From: Ga0077555 sp964500805
GTDB lineage: Bacteria; Pseudomonadota; Alphaproteobacteria; Rhizobiales; Hyphomicrobiaceae
Reading direction: 5' to 3'
Assembly (NCBI GenBank): GCA_964500805.1
Contig: CAZCQH010000001.1
Coordinates: 175,567-239,566, forward strand
Length of the DNA stretch: 64,000 bases
The translations under genes and the position numbers were made by a program. The first letter of the stretch is position 1, and the number at the start of each line of letters is the position of its first letter. This document shows positions 45,978 through 55,615 of this stretch, in pieces. The notes beneath the pieces are model-generated. The model saw nothing but the letters and a program-made list of their open reading frames with translations. It did not search any database and was not told the origin of the DNA.

Positions 45978-47999
45978 CTATTTCACCGTGAACTCGATGC
46001 GCCGATTGAGAGCTTTGTTCTCGGGCGTGTCGTTGGGCGCAATGGCCCGCATCTCGCCATAGCCGATTGCCGACATCCGCGCGGGTGACACTCCGGCCTT
46101 GACAAGATAGTCGAGCACCGATTGCGCGCGGCGATCCGAGAGCCGCTGATTGCGGTCCGGCGTGCCGTCGCTGTCCGTGTGCCCTTCGATCTCGATCTGA
46201 GCGTCGATGCAGCGCGTCGCGACTTCCGCAAGCCGGTTGAGCGTTGGAAAGCTTCTGGCCTCGATCTCCGCACTCGCGCGGCGGAACGTGATGCCCTCCG
46301 ATGCAGCGGCCTTCAGATCTTGCTGGCAGCGCTCCAGCATCTCGTTTCTCTGTTGCACGGCTGGCGACTGCACGAGAGGCGGCGGTGGCGGATCGACCCG
46401 CGGAGCCGGCGGCGCAGTCTGGGGCGGCGGGGTCGGCGCAGGTGCAACCGCCTGCTGCTGCCGGCGCCGATCCGCATCGGCGCGCTGACGCGCCTCAGCT
46501 TCCGCCCGAAGCCTATCCGCTTCTGCTTTCGCCTTGGCATCCGCCTCGGCTTTCAATCGTTCAGCCTCGGCTTTCGCCTTCGCATCCTCGGCAGCAACGT
46601 CTCGCTCGAAGCGTACCTGCACATCGGTCTGGCACTCGCTCCCGGCCGCGGTACGGACGTCGCCAGCGAGCGATTGAGCGATGTCGGCGACCGTCGTCAC
46701 ACCCACCACCTCGAGGCGATCGCCGATGACATTGGCTCGGCCATTGCCGAGCCGCTGCACAGCCGCAAATCCAGTCGCGACACACTTGTCCCAGCCGTCC
46801 GGCTGCCCGCTGCCAAGCTGAAGCTGATCGACGATCGCCCGGTTCGGGAATCGCTGTTTGGCGAGCGCAATCAGCGCCTCGCGCGTCGGCTCGCTGGGTA
46901 CATGGCCCGACAGCACGACGGTCCCCGTGCCAGCGAAGAGCGCCGTGCGATAGGGTGATACCGCCTGCACCTGCGGCGGCGGGGGTGGCTCGCGATGCCT
47001 GATCTGGTCGGCGAGCCGGATCGATCCCGGTATGCGTTTAAGCCCAGCCCGCGCACCATCTGCTTTGGTTGCATCGCTGGCGATGCCTTGCACTGACAGC
47101 GCGGCATCGTTCAGATCGGCGCGGCCCTCCTCGAGCTTCGCAAGCTCCGTAACGACTGCTGCGACCGCAACCGAGAAGCCATCCGGCGCGCCGGCGCCGA
47201 CTTGCATTTCGTCGACGACCCTTGCCCTGGGATGGGCGGCCTTGGCTGCCGCCAAAAGCGCCTCGCGATCGCGCTGGCTCGGCACATGGCCGGCGAGCAC
47301 GAGTTGGTCGGTCGAAAGCCGGGCCGACCACGTATAAGGCCTGACGAGCGGTGCCGTTATCGCCTCTTGCTTCAGCTGTAAGCCTTTCGGCATGCTGCCC
47401 AGCGCCGTTTTCACGCTGGTGTAGGCGGCGAGCGTTGCCGCCTCGCCCGTCACCGTCATGCTGGTCTGCTCGAGCTTCACTTGACCGGATTTGAGCTGCG
47501 CCAACTGCTTCAGCCCGAAACTGATACCGCCCGTCCACACATCGAGCGGCGGCGCGCCGCGCGCGAGCCTCATGTTGTCTTCTATCGTAGCATTGGCGAG
47601 CGACGCCTTGGCTGCGGCCAAAATCTCCGACCGCACGGCGTCGTTCGGCACGTGACCAGTGAGGCGCACGACGTTGCCTTGGCGCTCGGCGACCCATTCG
47701 TATCTCTCGACCCGCTCGAGAAGCGTTGCGGCGCTGGTGCTGGTGCGGACTCCCCAGGTTTCGAAGGCAACCTGCGTCGCCTTGTCCGGATCACCGTCCT
47801 CGACTGCCCTGCCACCGATCCGGGCCTCACGGCCTTCGAAGACCACCTCGGCCCAGCTCAATCCCGATCTTTTGAAATTTTCCTTCACCCGGGCCGTCAG
47901 ATCGGCCTCGATGCCCGCCCGGGAGCTCACGATCGCCAGCAAGGCGAGCGGCAGAAGCGCAAAGAGGCCCCACAGCCAGCGCAACGGATTGCACTTCAT
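45978..47999 (-). CDS. OmpA-family protein with three BON-like repeats
   Basis: A 673-residue envelope protein. A membrane anchor or signal (LRWLWGLFALLPLALLAIVSS, residues 6-26) is followed by three repeats around the motif GHVP (TGHVPNDAVRSEILAAAKA; AGHVPSQRDREALLAAAKA; SGHVPSEPTREALIALAKQ) that fit BON-like units of the ArfA/OmpATb type. Then comes a Lys/Ala/Glu coiled coil, a Pro stretch, and the OmpA C domain (EIEGHTDSDG, LSDRRAQSVLDYL, NRRIEFTVK) that binds meso-DAP in peptidoglycan. GGGAG precedes ATG 47999. Upstream residues lack homology. It leads an apparent three-gene operon. Confidence 0.83.
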   Translation of the reverse strand: MKCNPLRWLWGLFALLPLALLAIVSSRAGIEADLTARVKENFKRSGLSWAEVVFEGREARIGGRAVEDGDPDKATQVAFETWGVRTSTSAATLLERVERYEWVAERQGNVVRLTGHVPNDAVRSEILAAAKASLANATIEDNMRLARGAPPLDVWTGGISFGLKQLAQLKSGQVKLEQTSMTVTGEAATLAAYTSVKTALGSMPKGLQLKQEAITAPLVRPYTWSARLSTDQLVLAGHVPSQRDREALLAAAKAAHPRARVVDEMQVGAGAPDGFSVAVAAVVTELAKLEEGRADLNDAALSVQGIASDATKADGARAGLKRIPGSIRLADQIRHREPPPPPQVQAVSPYRTALFAGTGTVVLSGHVPSEPTREALIALAKQRFPNRAIVDQLQLGSGQPDGWDKCVATGFAAVQRLGNGRANVIGDRLEVVGVTTVADIAQSLAGDVRTAAGSECQTDVQVRFERDVAAEDAKAKAEAERLKAEADAKAKAEADRLRAEAEARQRADADRRRQQQAVAPAPTPPPQTAPPAPRVDPPPPPLVQSPAVQQRNEMLERCQQDLKAAASEGITFRRASAEIEARSFPTLNRLAEVATRCIDAQIEIEGHTDSDGTPDRNQRLSDRRAQSVLDYLVKAGVSPARMSAIGYGEMRAIAPNDTPENKALNRRIEFTVK

Positions 48000-48522
48000 A
48001 CAAAACTCCCAACCGGCACTTACCGACGCGCCTGCGCGGGCCGCGACCGAACAGAACTTCAGAGGCGAAAGCCGTCGCCGAACAGCGGCGCACCTGTCAC
48101 AGGTCCAAAGGCCATCGCGCATTCAAGCGCGCTTTCACGTCCCCAGCGAAGGACTATATCGAAGGCGTTTTTGCAATCCAAGCAGCGCCGGGGCCGATGG
48201 GTCACCAGGTGTCACATCCTGGCACCACCGGAATTTTTTCGATGGTGCCACGGCTTAATGTGCTTTCGTCAGTCGCGCTGCGACCTCTCGCAACAGAGCC
48301 GTTGAAGCACTTTCGCCAATTGTAGCGTGTGACTGGAAGCTGCACGCAAGTCCAGCGTGACAGGCCGCAAGTGAGCCTGAGCAGCCATCACTGTGGCCTG
48401 CGACGACTCGAAAGCTGTCCGCTGACGCTAGGTGCGGACGAAGCGATAAACGGAAGTGAGAGCCATTTCGATATTTCAGCGCTGGCATCCCAAGACATCA
48501 TCGCGCATCGCGGCCATGCGGA
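48000..48522. other. 523-bp region upstream of the OmpA/BON operon
   Basis: It holds no gene I can support. A perfect 7-bp stem, GGCACCA and TGGTGCC, at 48221-48249 has a T6 run in its loop, and GTCACCAGGTGTCAC occurs nearby. Either could be regulatory. The operon promoter should lie in its left part. Confidence 0.4.
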
Positions 48523-49212
48523 TCAAGTAACCGGCAAATGTCTCGTCAGGAAGCGTTTGGCTTCATCGAAGCTCTGCTTTGCAGCATCCTCGGCATAGCC
48601 GGGGTGGGTCCGCACCGCGAACCCGTGGCGAGCGCCGTCATAGAAGATGAAGTTGCAATCTTTACCGAGGCCTTGCATTCGTGCCTCCATCCGACGCATG
48701 TCTGCCATGGGCGCCCGCTCGTCTTCCGTTCCGTGCAGAACGAGCATAGGGACGTTCACGCCCCCGGCTAGATCGTAGGGCTCGACGCCAGCCTGAGCTC
48801 CTGCAGGCCTGAAAGCAAAACCGTGGAAGACAACGACCACGCGGATCCCCGGGTGCGCTCGGGCCGCCATGACCGCGTGCACGCCACCGCGACAGAAACC
48901 GAAAACGGCCAGTCGCTTCAAATCGGCCTGCTTAACCGATCCAAGAAAGGACATTGCTCCCTGCAGATCGGCATAGACAGGGTCATCCGTCGGATCGGAC
49001 CCGCGCACCTTCCAGCCATGCACCAGCGCGACGTAGCCCCACTCGGCAAGGCGTTGGGCGATCTCTGTGTAGCCGTCGTCAGGTCCAGCGACACCCCGCA
49101 GTATCAATATAACGGGGTGGAGACCGTAGCGGTCAGGCGTAGCTAGGTACGACGGAATGCTTGTCACTCCGTCTCCGCTTGTGAAGCTCACAGACTCCAG
49201 CCGCACAGACAT
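48523..49212 (-). CDS. Dienelactone hydrolase family protein
   Basis: A 229-residue alpha/beta hydrolase. The nucleophile is Cys107 in FGFCRGGVH (family pattern GxCxGG), the acid Asp lies in HGTEDERAP, and the His in ARHGFAV. These give the classic DLH triad that opens lactone rings in chlorocatechol or hydroxyquinol pathways. Many members instead act on other esters, and no aromatic-ring genes are adjacent. No signal peptide is seen. The gene stands alone. The start ATG 49212 is the only good one, but a ribosome site is not obvious. Confidence 0.87.
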   Translation of the reverse strand: MSVRLESVSFTSGDGVTSIPSYLATPDRYGLHPVILILRGVAGPDDGYTEIAQRLAEWGYVALVHGWKVRGSDPTDDPVYADLQGAMSFLGSVKQADLKRLAVFGFCRGGVHAVMAARAHPGIRVVVVFHGFAFRPAGAQAGVEPYDLAGGVNVPMLVLHGTEDERAPMADMRRMEARMQGLGKDCNFIFYDGARHGFAVRTHPGYAEDAAKQSFDEAKRFLTRHLPVT

Positions 49213-49458
49213 GGCCGTCCTCCCCTTGGGATAGGCTCGAAATCTTCTATGCTTCCGGCCGAAGTTGCGCTGACGGCAACGTCGGCTAAACTACCAAACA
49301 TCGGACGATCCTCAAGCACGCCACCGCCCGATCAGCGATGTACCCTTTTGGCCCACGACATCGGCGGTCGCGTCGATTACTGGGTGAAGTTACCGGCGGC
49401 TTACCGAGCACGGCTGGGATCGCGGTTTTGGAAGGTCACCCTCGGTGCGCGCGGCCGC

Positions 49459-50871
49459 TCAAATTCGGGCAACGCGAATGTTGTTCGTCGAGCCCTGCCG
49501 GCCGAACGGAATGCCGGCAATCACGACGATTCGCTCGCCGGGCTTCGCATAACCCTCCTCGAGCGCGTGCGACTTCGCGTGATCGACCATTTCGTCGTAG
49601 CTCGCGATTTCGGGCGACACCACACTGTGCGTTCCCCAGAGCAGCGCCAGTCGCCGCGCGATGTCGACGGACGGCGATAGGCTCAGGATCGGAACCTTCG
49701 GCCGCTTGCGCGCCGCACGTAGTGCGGTCGTGCCGCTGGCGGTATAGGCGACGATCGCCGCGGCGCCGATCGCATCGGCAACGTCCGCCGCGGCGGCAGC
49801 GATGGCGTGTGCCGTCGTGTCTTCTGGAGTCGGCTGCAGCGCCTCGATGATCGAGCGGTAGAGTTTGTGGTTCTCGGTGTGCGTGATGATGCGATCCATC
49901 ATCGAAACCGCCTCGACCGGCCAGTCACCCGATGCAGACTCCGCCGAGAGCATTACCGCATCCGCGCTGTCGTAGATGGCGGTTGCGACGTCCGAGGCTT
50001 CTGCCCGCGTCGGCGACGGCGACTTGATCATCGATTCCAGCATCTGCGTCGCGATGACGACGGGCTTGCCGGCCTGACGGCACAGCCGCACCAGCTCTTT
50101 CTGCCGCCCAGGAACGTCCTCCGGCGGGATTTCAACGCCGAGATCACCACGCGCCACCATCACCGCATCGACGAGCGCCACGATGTCCTCGATCCGCGAC
50201 AGCGCCGCCGGCTTCTCGATCTTGGCCATGATGCCGGCGCGACCCTTGATCAGCGACTGCGCCTCGATCACATCCGACGGCCGCTGCACGAACGACAGCG
50301 CCACCCAGTCAACGCCCTCGCTGAGTCCGAATTCCAGATCGGCGCGGTCCTTGTCTGTCAGCGGCGATATCGAAAGGCTGGTATCGGGCAGGTTGACACC
50401 CTTCCTGTCGCTGAGCTGCCCGCCGACCTTGATCCGCGCTGTGATGCGCCCGCTATCGCACGAGACCGCCTCGAGCAGCAGCTTGCCGTCATCGATCATG
50501 ATGCGATGACCGGGCATCATGTTATCGAACACTTCGCTGTGCGGGAGTGCGACGCTCGTCTGATCGCCGGGTTCGCGATCGAGCCGGAACTCGAGCATGT
50601 CGCCGGCCTTCAGCACCACGGGCCCGGTCTTCAGCGTGCCGATGCGGATCTTCGGCCCCTGCAGATCCTGCAACACGCCGATGGGCCGCTTGATCTCAGC
50701 CTCGAGCGCGCGAATGATGTCGAGGCGCCGCTTGTGGTCATCGCGCGCGCCGTGACTGAAATTCAAGCGGAATACATCGGCACCGGCCTCGAAGAGGCGG
50801 CGGATCATGATTGCATCCGAACTCGCTGGTCCGAGAGTTGCGACGATCCGGGCCTTCCGTTGGCGGCGCAT
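49459..50871 (-). CDS. pyk: Pyruvate kinase
   Basis: A 470-residue glycolytic enzyme making pyruvate and ATP from phosphoenolpyruvate and ADP. The N terminus has KARIVATLGPASS, then FRLNFSHG, the LQDLQGPKIRIG block and the catalytic IMAKIEKPAAL segment with the Lys, followed by MVARGDLGVEIP and ATQMLESMI. The C-terminal regulatory domain ends GSTNNIRVARI. GAGGGAGAA precedes ATG 50871; longer frames upstream have no homology. It is divergent from a small secreted protein gene, with 301 bp between. Length is normal for the family. Confidence 0.96.
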   Translation of the reverse strand: MRRQRKARIVATLGPASSDAIMIRRLFEAGADVFRLNFSHGARDDHKRRLDIIRALEAEIKRPIGVLQDLQGPKIRIGTLKTGPVVLKAGDMLEFRLDREPGDQTSVALPHSEVFDNMMPGHRIMIDDGKLLLEAVSCDSGRITARIKVGGQLSDRKGVNLPDTSLSISPLTDKDRADLEFGLSEGVDWVALSFVQRPSDVIEAQSLIKGRAGIMAKIEKPAALSRIEDIVALVDAVMVARGDLGVEIPPEDVPGRQKELVRLCRQAGKPVVIATQMLESMIKSPSPTRAEASDVATAIYDSADAVMLSAESASGDWPVEAVSMMDRIITHTENHKLYRSIIEALQPTPEDTTAHAIAAAAADVADAIGAAAIVAYTASGTTALRAARKRPKVPILSLSPSVDIARRLALLWGTHSVVSPEIASYDEMVDHAKSHALEEGYAKPGERIVVIAGIPFGRQGSTNNIRVARI

Positions 50872-51172
50872 ACAGGGTTCTCCCTCGACGACGGAACGTT
50901 TTTTCCTCGATAGCACGGCTTGCACGCCCGAACACAGCGCCTGCAATGGATTACTGGCCAGAAAATGCGGGCTGTCGGCGAGCCGAAGCACCATTCAGGG
51001 CAAGGCATTGTTCTGCCCGAATCATACCAAAGGGATCGTTTCGCGCGCACTCTGACAGTGCGCCCGTAGAGCCTCAGTGCGTCAAATTTGACCATGCAAT
51101 CCCGCTGAAAGCCTGCCAGGAAGGCGGCGTTCGAACGGTAATCCTCGCCCGGTACGGATCGGAGCTCGAAGC
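50872..51172. other. 301-bp divergent interval (pyk / secreted protein)
   Basis: Shared promoter region. TTGACC occurs near 51088 on the plus strand, but no matching -10 at the right distance is visible. No repeat or RNA is seen. Confidence 0.4.
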
Positions 51173-51532
51173 ATGACGCACGCAAAACATTGGCTGCTGG
51201 CCGCAGGCGTTGCAGTGCTGATCGCCGCGTCGGCTCCGGCCGCCTTCGCCGCGGGCGTCTCGATCACCAACCGCGACGACAAGGAGCACAAGCTCACAGT
51301 GATCGAGGACGAAGGCGCCAAGAAGACCGATCACGTTCTCAAGGCGAGCCAGGTCCTCGAGGGCGTTTGCGCCAAGGGCTGCATCATTCGATTGAATGAC
51401 AGCGAGGAGGACGAATACGAGCTCGAGGGCACAGAGGTCGTCTCAATCGAGGAAGGCTACCTCTACTACGACGGCCCCGATGCGCCGGCAGAGACACCGT
51501 CCACCACGCCGTCGCCGCCAGCCAAGAAGTAG
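51173..51532 (+). CDS. Small exported acidic protein of unknown function
   Basis: A 119-residue protein with a signal peptide (LLAAGVAVLIAASAPAAFA, residues 8-26). The mature part has ITNRDDKEHKLTVIEDEG, a CAKGC pair that may form a disulfide, and a very acidic segment (DSEEDEYELEGTE), ending in Ser/Thr/Pro-rich tail residues. GGAGCTCGAAG precedes the ATG. It is a plausible periplasmic protein of a family restricted to related bacteria, but I cannot name it. It is divergent from pyk and convergent with lipB. Confidence 0.65.
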   Translation: MTHAKHWLLAAGVAVLIAASAPAAFAAGVSITNRDDKEHKLTVIEDEGAKKTDHVLKASQVLEGVCAKGCIIRLNDSEEDEYELEGTEVVSIEEGYLYYDGPDAPAETPSTTPSPPAKK

Positions 51533-51583
51533 CGCGCGTTTCGATTCACGCGGGCTGGCGCCGCGCTGTCGTTCAATTGCTCC

Positions 51584-52261
51584 TCACGGCACGGAGACGA
51601 GTTCAGGCAGTTCATCAACACGAGTGACGGGGCCAAACCGCGCCTCGAATGCTTGAGCGAGGGCCATATCGACCTCCTCCATGCTCACGATTCGCCCAAG
51701 GTCGGCGAGGCTCGTGACCCCGTGCCCCGCAATGCCGCAAGGGACAATCCCTGAAAAGTGCGTGAGATCGGGCTCCACGTTGAGCGAAAGTCCATGCAGG
51801 CTGATCCAGCGGCGCAGCCGGATTCCGATAGCCGCGATCTTGTCCTCCGCACCGGGCCCTTTTTCCGGCCGCGCGACCCAGACGCCGACGCGATCGCGCC
51901 GAGTTTCTCCCTTGACGCCGAAGTGCGCAAGCGTGTCCGTCAGCCATCCCTCGAGCGCGGTTACGAACGCGCGCACATCACCCGATCGCTCGCGCGCATT
52001 CAGCATGATGTAGACGACCCTCTGCCCGGGCCCGTGGTAGGTGAACCGACCGCCGCGGCCAACGCGATGCACAGGGAACCGCCCTGGTTCAATCAGCTCA
52101 TCCGGCCGTGCGCTGGTGCCGGCGGTATAGAGCGGCGGGTGCTCGAGAAGCCACACAAGCTCAGGCGCTCGACCACTCGCGACCTCAGCACTTCGCGCAT
52201 CCATCACGCCCAGCGCCGTCTCGTACGGCACGAGCCCGTTGCTGACGAACCACTCGACCAT
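51584..52261 (-). CDS. lipB: Lipoyl(octanoyl) transferase
   Basis: LipB transfers octanoate from acyl carrier protein to the lipoyl domains of 2-oxoacid dehydrogenases. The catalytic pair is Cys175 in GIVPCGI and Lys141 in EDKIAAIG, as in the family. The GPGQRVVYIML, HGLSLNV and RVGRGGRFTYHGPGQ segments are also conserved. Length 225 residues is normal. GGGAAAAG stands upstream of ATG 52261. A longer frame upstream carries no similarity. The gene is alone on the minus strand between unrelated genes. No lipA is in the window. Confidence 0.93.
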   Translation of the reverse strand: MVEWFVSNGLVPYETALGVMDARSAEVASGRAPELVWLLEHPPLYTAGTSARPDELIEPGRFPVHRVGRGGRFTYHGPGQRVVYIMLNARERSGDVRAFVTALEGWLTDTLAHFGVKGETRRDRVGVWVARPEKGPGAEDKIAAIGIRLRRWISLHGLSLNVEPDLTHFSGIVPCGIAGHGVTSLADLGRIVSMEEVDMALAQAFEARFGPVTRVDELPELVSVP

Positions 52262-52736
52262 TCTTTTCCCGCGGTTAGGCTCATTACTGAGACATTTTGC
52301 AGGCCCGGCAGGCAGCACCCGTACCTGGCGGAGGCAGCCTCCGCAAACAATACACGCCCACAGATCACTCCGCGCACCTGATTGCTCGAGATCAAGGCGC
52401 TCATGACACTGGCGCCGCAACCTTCCCAATCGTGGAGTTTTCGCGCATCGGCAATTTCTTGTTGGAACCAAAGGGCTCTTCGGCGCGTTTGATCCGCTGC
52501 GGCGCACTGTAGAGGGAGAGACTATGCGTCCTGTGGGGCATTCCGATATTTCTGTTTCAAAGACCAAGCTGAAACAGCCTGACAGGTGCGGTCGATCGAT
52601 CAGATCGAAGAATGGTATTTCTTCAATCGGAAATATCGATGTGACTGGTTTTTCTCTATCGCTGTTTCTATATCAGCTGACGGGTGCCTGACAAAACTGG
52701 ATCCAAAGCGCCTTGTCGGAAGCGAAAGGGACAACC
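52262..52736. other. 475-bp interval between lipB and the LysR-type gene
   Basis: It holds a 9-bp inverted repeat, CGATATTTC near 52548 and GAAATATCG near 52634, in an AT-richer stretch. It could be a LysR-type operator, since such regulators often control their own gene. No gene is seen. Confidence 0.4.
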
Positions 52737-53672
52737 GTGCCAAGCCTTAGGCAACTTGAATATCTCGTCGCACTTGCTGAAACCAAGCACTTCCGCAAAG
52801 CGGCTGAGCGATGCAATACGACGCAGCCAACGCTCAGTGAGCAGATCAAGACGCTCGAGGAGCGGCTCGGTATCCAGCTAATCGAGCGGACGTCGTCGGG
52901 CGCACTCACAACTGCAATTGGGGCCTCGGTCGTCGAGATCGCGCGGCGCATGCTTCGCGATGCACGCGAGATTCGCGCTTTGTCGGCTAGCGGCGACGAT
53001 ACGATCAAGGGCGTTCTGCGGCTGGGCCTGCCTTCCAGTATTGGTCCGTATCTGCTGCCGTATGTTGTGCCGATGCTGCACAAGACGTATTCGGAGCTGA
53101 AGCTCTACGTCCGCGAAGAGCTTCCTCAAACACTGCCCACCGCGCTCGAAGAGGGCGCCTACGAGCTGATCGTCACGCCGCTCCCGCTGCGAAGCGACGA
53201 CCTGATCACGGTCGAGCTCTTCCGCGAGCCACTGTTCCTGACCGTTGCAGCCGATCATCCGCTCGCGTCCAAGACGCGGGTGGAGCGCGCAGACCTCCAG
53301 GGCCAGGAGGTCCTGACCCTGGGCCCCGGCCATCAGCTGCACAGCGTCATTCTTTCGCTGTGCGAGGAATTTGGCGCGCGGGTTCGTCTCGATTACGAGG
53401 GGACCAGCCTCGACATGGTGCGCGAGATGGTGATCACCGGCTTGGGCATCAGCTTCATGCCGGGTCTTTATGTCCGCCGCGAGCTCGTCAATGACCCCGA
53501 TTTGAAGGTCCTGTCACTGCACGGACGCTCCGTGCATCGCTCCATCGGCATGGCGTGGAGGAAGACATCGGCCCGCCGCGCCAGTTACGAGGCCGTCGCC
53601 GAGCTGTTCCGATCGGTGGTGCAGCGCGAATTCCCAGACCTCGCCAGGCAGCCCGAAGTCTCGAGGGTTTGA
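52737..53672 (+). CDS. LysR-type regulator resembling OxyR but lacking the peroxidatic cysteine
   Basis: A 311-residue LysR-family regulator. The N-terminal winged helix-turn-helix is at residues 1-60 (HFRKAAERCNTTQPTLSEQIKTLEE). The effector domain closely follows OxyR, with VLTLGPGHQLHSVILSLCEEFG at 192-213. In E. coli OxyR the aligned block is GHC and, nine residues later, C208; here the first position is Gln200 and the second is Cys209. So a peroxide-type disulfide switch cannot form in the usual way. The start GTG 52737 has AAAGGGA upstream; TTG 52713 is less likely. No katG or ahpC is adjacent. It may sense another signal. Confidence 0.8.
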   Translation: MPSLRQLEYLVALAETKHFRKAAERCNTTQPTLSEQIKTLEERLGIQLIERTSSGALTTAIGASVVEIARRMLRDAREIRALSASGDDTIKGVLRLGLPSSIGPYLLPYVVPMLHKTYSELKLYVREELPQTLPTALEEGAYELIVTPLPLRSDDLITVELFREPLFLTVAADHPLASKTRVERADLQGQEVLTLGPGHQLHSVILSLCEEFGARVRLDYEGTSLDMVREMVITGLGISFMPGLYVRRELVNDPDLKVLSLHGRSVHRSIGMAWRKTSARRASYEAVAELFRSVVQREFPDLARQPEVSRV

Positions 53673-53762
53673 AAGCCCCCGCGACTCATAGGGGCGTGGT
53701 CCCAGCATCGCGCTTGTCCCGCCCCATCGCGTCTGCTACTGAGACGCCGCTCGTCTCGATTT

Positions 53763-53848
53763 GCGGTCGTGGCGGAATTGGTAGACGCACTACCTTGAGG
53801 TGGTAGCGCCCAAAAGGCGTGGAGGTTCGAGTCCTCTCGACCGCACCA
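53763..53848 (+). tRNA. tRNA-Leu (anticodon GAG)
   Basis: The 7-bp acceptor stem GCGGTCG pairs with CGACCGC, followed by A and an encoded CCA. The anticodon stem CTACC/GGTAG encloses loop TTGAGGT with anticodon GAG. The long variable arm (GCGCCCAAAAGGCGT) is typical of leucine tRNA, and GGTTCGAGTCC gives the T arm. It lies between the LysR gene and the GMC oxidoreductase gene. Confidence 0.95.
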
Positions 53849-53965
53849 GCTTCGCGTTTCCGAGGCGACAGCAATCCTGCGTTAACCGCTTGCCTTGAAG
53901 CTGACCGGCGACCGTTGGCGCGTTCACTCCTTGCCGCTAGCTTGGCGCACTTGCAAGGAGTGCTC

Positions 53966-55615
53966 ATGCTGCCTCGGGTGCGTCTGTCACGATCCGCCGC
54001 CGATCTCCGCCAGCACTACGACGTGGTGATCGCCGGCTCGGGGTATGGCGGCGGTGTGTCTGCGGCGCGGCTGGCCCGCGCCGGGCTGAAGGTGGCCGTG
54101 ATCGAGCGCGGCCGCGAGTATCTCACGGGCGAGTTTCCGTCCCGCTTTCCCGACCTTCGCTCGGCCATGCAGGTTACGGGCACGCGTTTTCGCACGGGGC
54201 CTGCCGATGCGCTCTTCGACGTGCGCCTGGGTGACGACATGCATGTTCTCGTCGGGTGCGGTCTTGGCGGTGGCTCGCTCGTCAATGCCGGCGTCGCGCT
54301 GCGACCCGACCCTCGGGTATTCGAGGATCCGGTCTGGCCAGGGCAGCTTCGTCAAGATGGGCTGCTCGAGGAAGGCTATCGGCGAGCTGGGCGTTGGCTG
54401 CGTCCCGCGCACCATGCAGGGGCTGGTCAGCTGACCAAATATAAAGCCCTGCAAACAGCCAGCGCCGCCGCGGGCGTTGCACCGATCAATCCGCCGGTCG
54501 TGGTGAGCTTTGAGGCCAACGTCAACCCGGCCGGGATCGAGCAGCCAGCGTGTACCTTGTGCGGGGATTGCTGCGCTGGTTGCAACGTCGGCGCCAAGAA
54601 CACGGTTGCGCTGACGTACCTGCCGGAAGCCGTTCGCCACGGCGCCGAGATCTACACCGGCTTGCGCGTTGAGCACGTCGTAAAATGCAGCGATGGAGCC
54701 TGGTCCGTCACACTCAGTCACGTCGATCCGAAGAGTGCATCGGGCACGGCCACGCGCACAGTTGTTGCCGCGACCGTGATCCTCGCTGCCGGCACGCTCG
54801 GATCGACGGAGATCTTGCTTCGCTCGCGCGAGAAAGGCCTCGCGCTTTCCGATCTCGTGGGCCATCGCTTCTCGGCAAACGGTGACATCATTGCCTTCGG
54901 GTACGGCGCCAAGCTCCCGGTCAATGCTGTTGGCGTCGGACATCCGCCGAAGATCGAAGCGATGGAAATTGGTGCTGCTGTCTCGGGCCAGCTCGACCTG
55001 ACAGACGCCGACACGCTCGAGAACGAGCTGCGCATCCAGGAAGGCGTGCTCCCCTCAGCGCTGGCGCCGATCCTGCCGGTGATGTTCGTGCCGAACGGTC
55101 GACTGCTCGGGGCGCTGCAAAGCCTGATCAGCGGCGTCTACAAAGGCCCGTTCGCGAGCCTGCAGACCTTTTTCGCGGTGTCACACGACAGTGCCGGTGG
55201 ACGCATGTCCCTTGCCGAGGGACGCCTGAGCCTGGCTTGGCCAGGCGCAAAAGACGAGCCTGTTTATCGCCGCCTTGATGAGGCATTGGGCAAGCTCGTC
55301 ACTGCGACCGGAGGCTCGTATGTCAAAAACCCGCTAGCCGGAACAGTCATGGGGCATCAACCTGCTACCGCCCATCCGCTCGGCGGCTGCGGCATGGGCA
55401 GCGACCGTACGACTGGTGTCGTGGACCACAAAGGCCGCGTTTTCGACGCGGCAGGGGGTCGGGGTACGACGGCCGTTCATCCAGGACTTTATGTGATCGA
55501 TGGCGCAACCGTGCCTCGCTCGCTCGGGGTCAATCCGCTGTTCACCATCTCCGCCCTCGCCGAGCGGGCCATGCTGCACTTTGGCCAGGATCGGGGGCTC
55601 TCGATTGCGGAATGA
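53966..55615 (+). CDS. GMC-family (cholesterol oxidase-like) FAD oxidoreductase
   Basis: A 549-residue FAD enzyme. The dinucleotide motif GSGYGG is at residues 24-29, VIERG follows, and GGGSLVNAGVAL is the typical GMC loop. CTLCGDCCAGCN is a cysteine-rich segment found in the cholesterol oxidase-like branch. The C terminus has HPLGGCGMG, the catalytic His region, and GATVPRSLGVNPLFTISALAERA. It would oxidise an alcohol or sterol to a ketone. No signal peptide is seen. AAGGAG is just upstream of ATG 53966; the frame opens earlier into the tRNA. No cytochrome partner gene is adjacent. Confidence 0.84.
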   Translation: MLPRVRLSRSAADLRQHYDVVIAGSGYGGGVSAARLARAGLKVAVIERGREYLTGEFPSRFPDLRSAMQVTGTRFRTGPADALFDVRLGDDMHVLVGCGLGGGSLVNAGVALRPDPRVFEDPVWPGQLRQDGLLEEGYRRAGRWLRPAHHAGAGQLTKYKALQTASAAAGVAPINPPVVVSFEANVNPAGIEQPACTLCGDCCAGCNVGAKNTVALTYLPEAVRHGAEIYTGLRVEHVVKCSDGAWSVTLSHVDPKSASGTATRTVVAATVILAAGTLGSTEILLRSREKGLALSDLVGHRFSANGDIIAFGYGAKLPVNAVGVGHPPKIEAMEIGAAVSGQLDLTDADTLENELRIQEGVLPSALAPILPVMFVPNGRLLGALQSLISGVYKGPFASLQTFFAVSHDSAGGRMSLAEGRLSLAWPGAKDEPVYRRLDEALGKLVTATGGSYVKNPLAGTVMGHQPATAHPLGGCGMGSDRTTGVVDHKGRVFDAAGGRGTTAVHPGLYVIDGATVPRSLGVNPLFTISALAERAMLHFGQDRGLSIAE

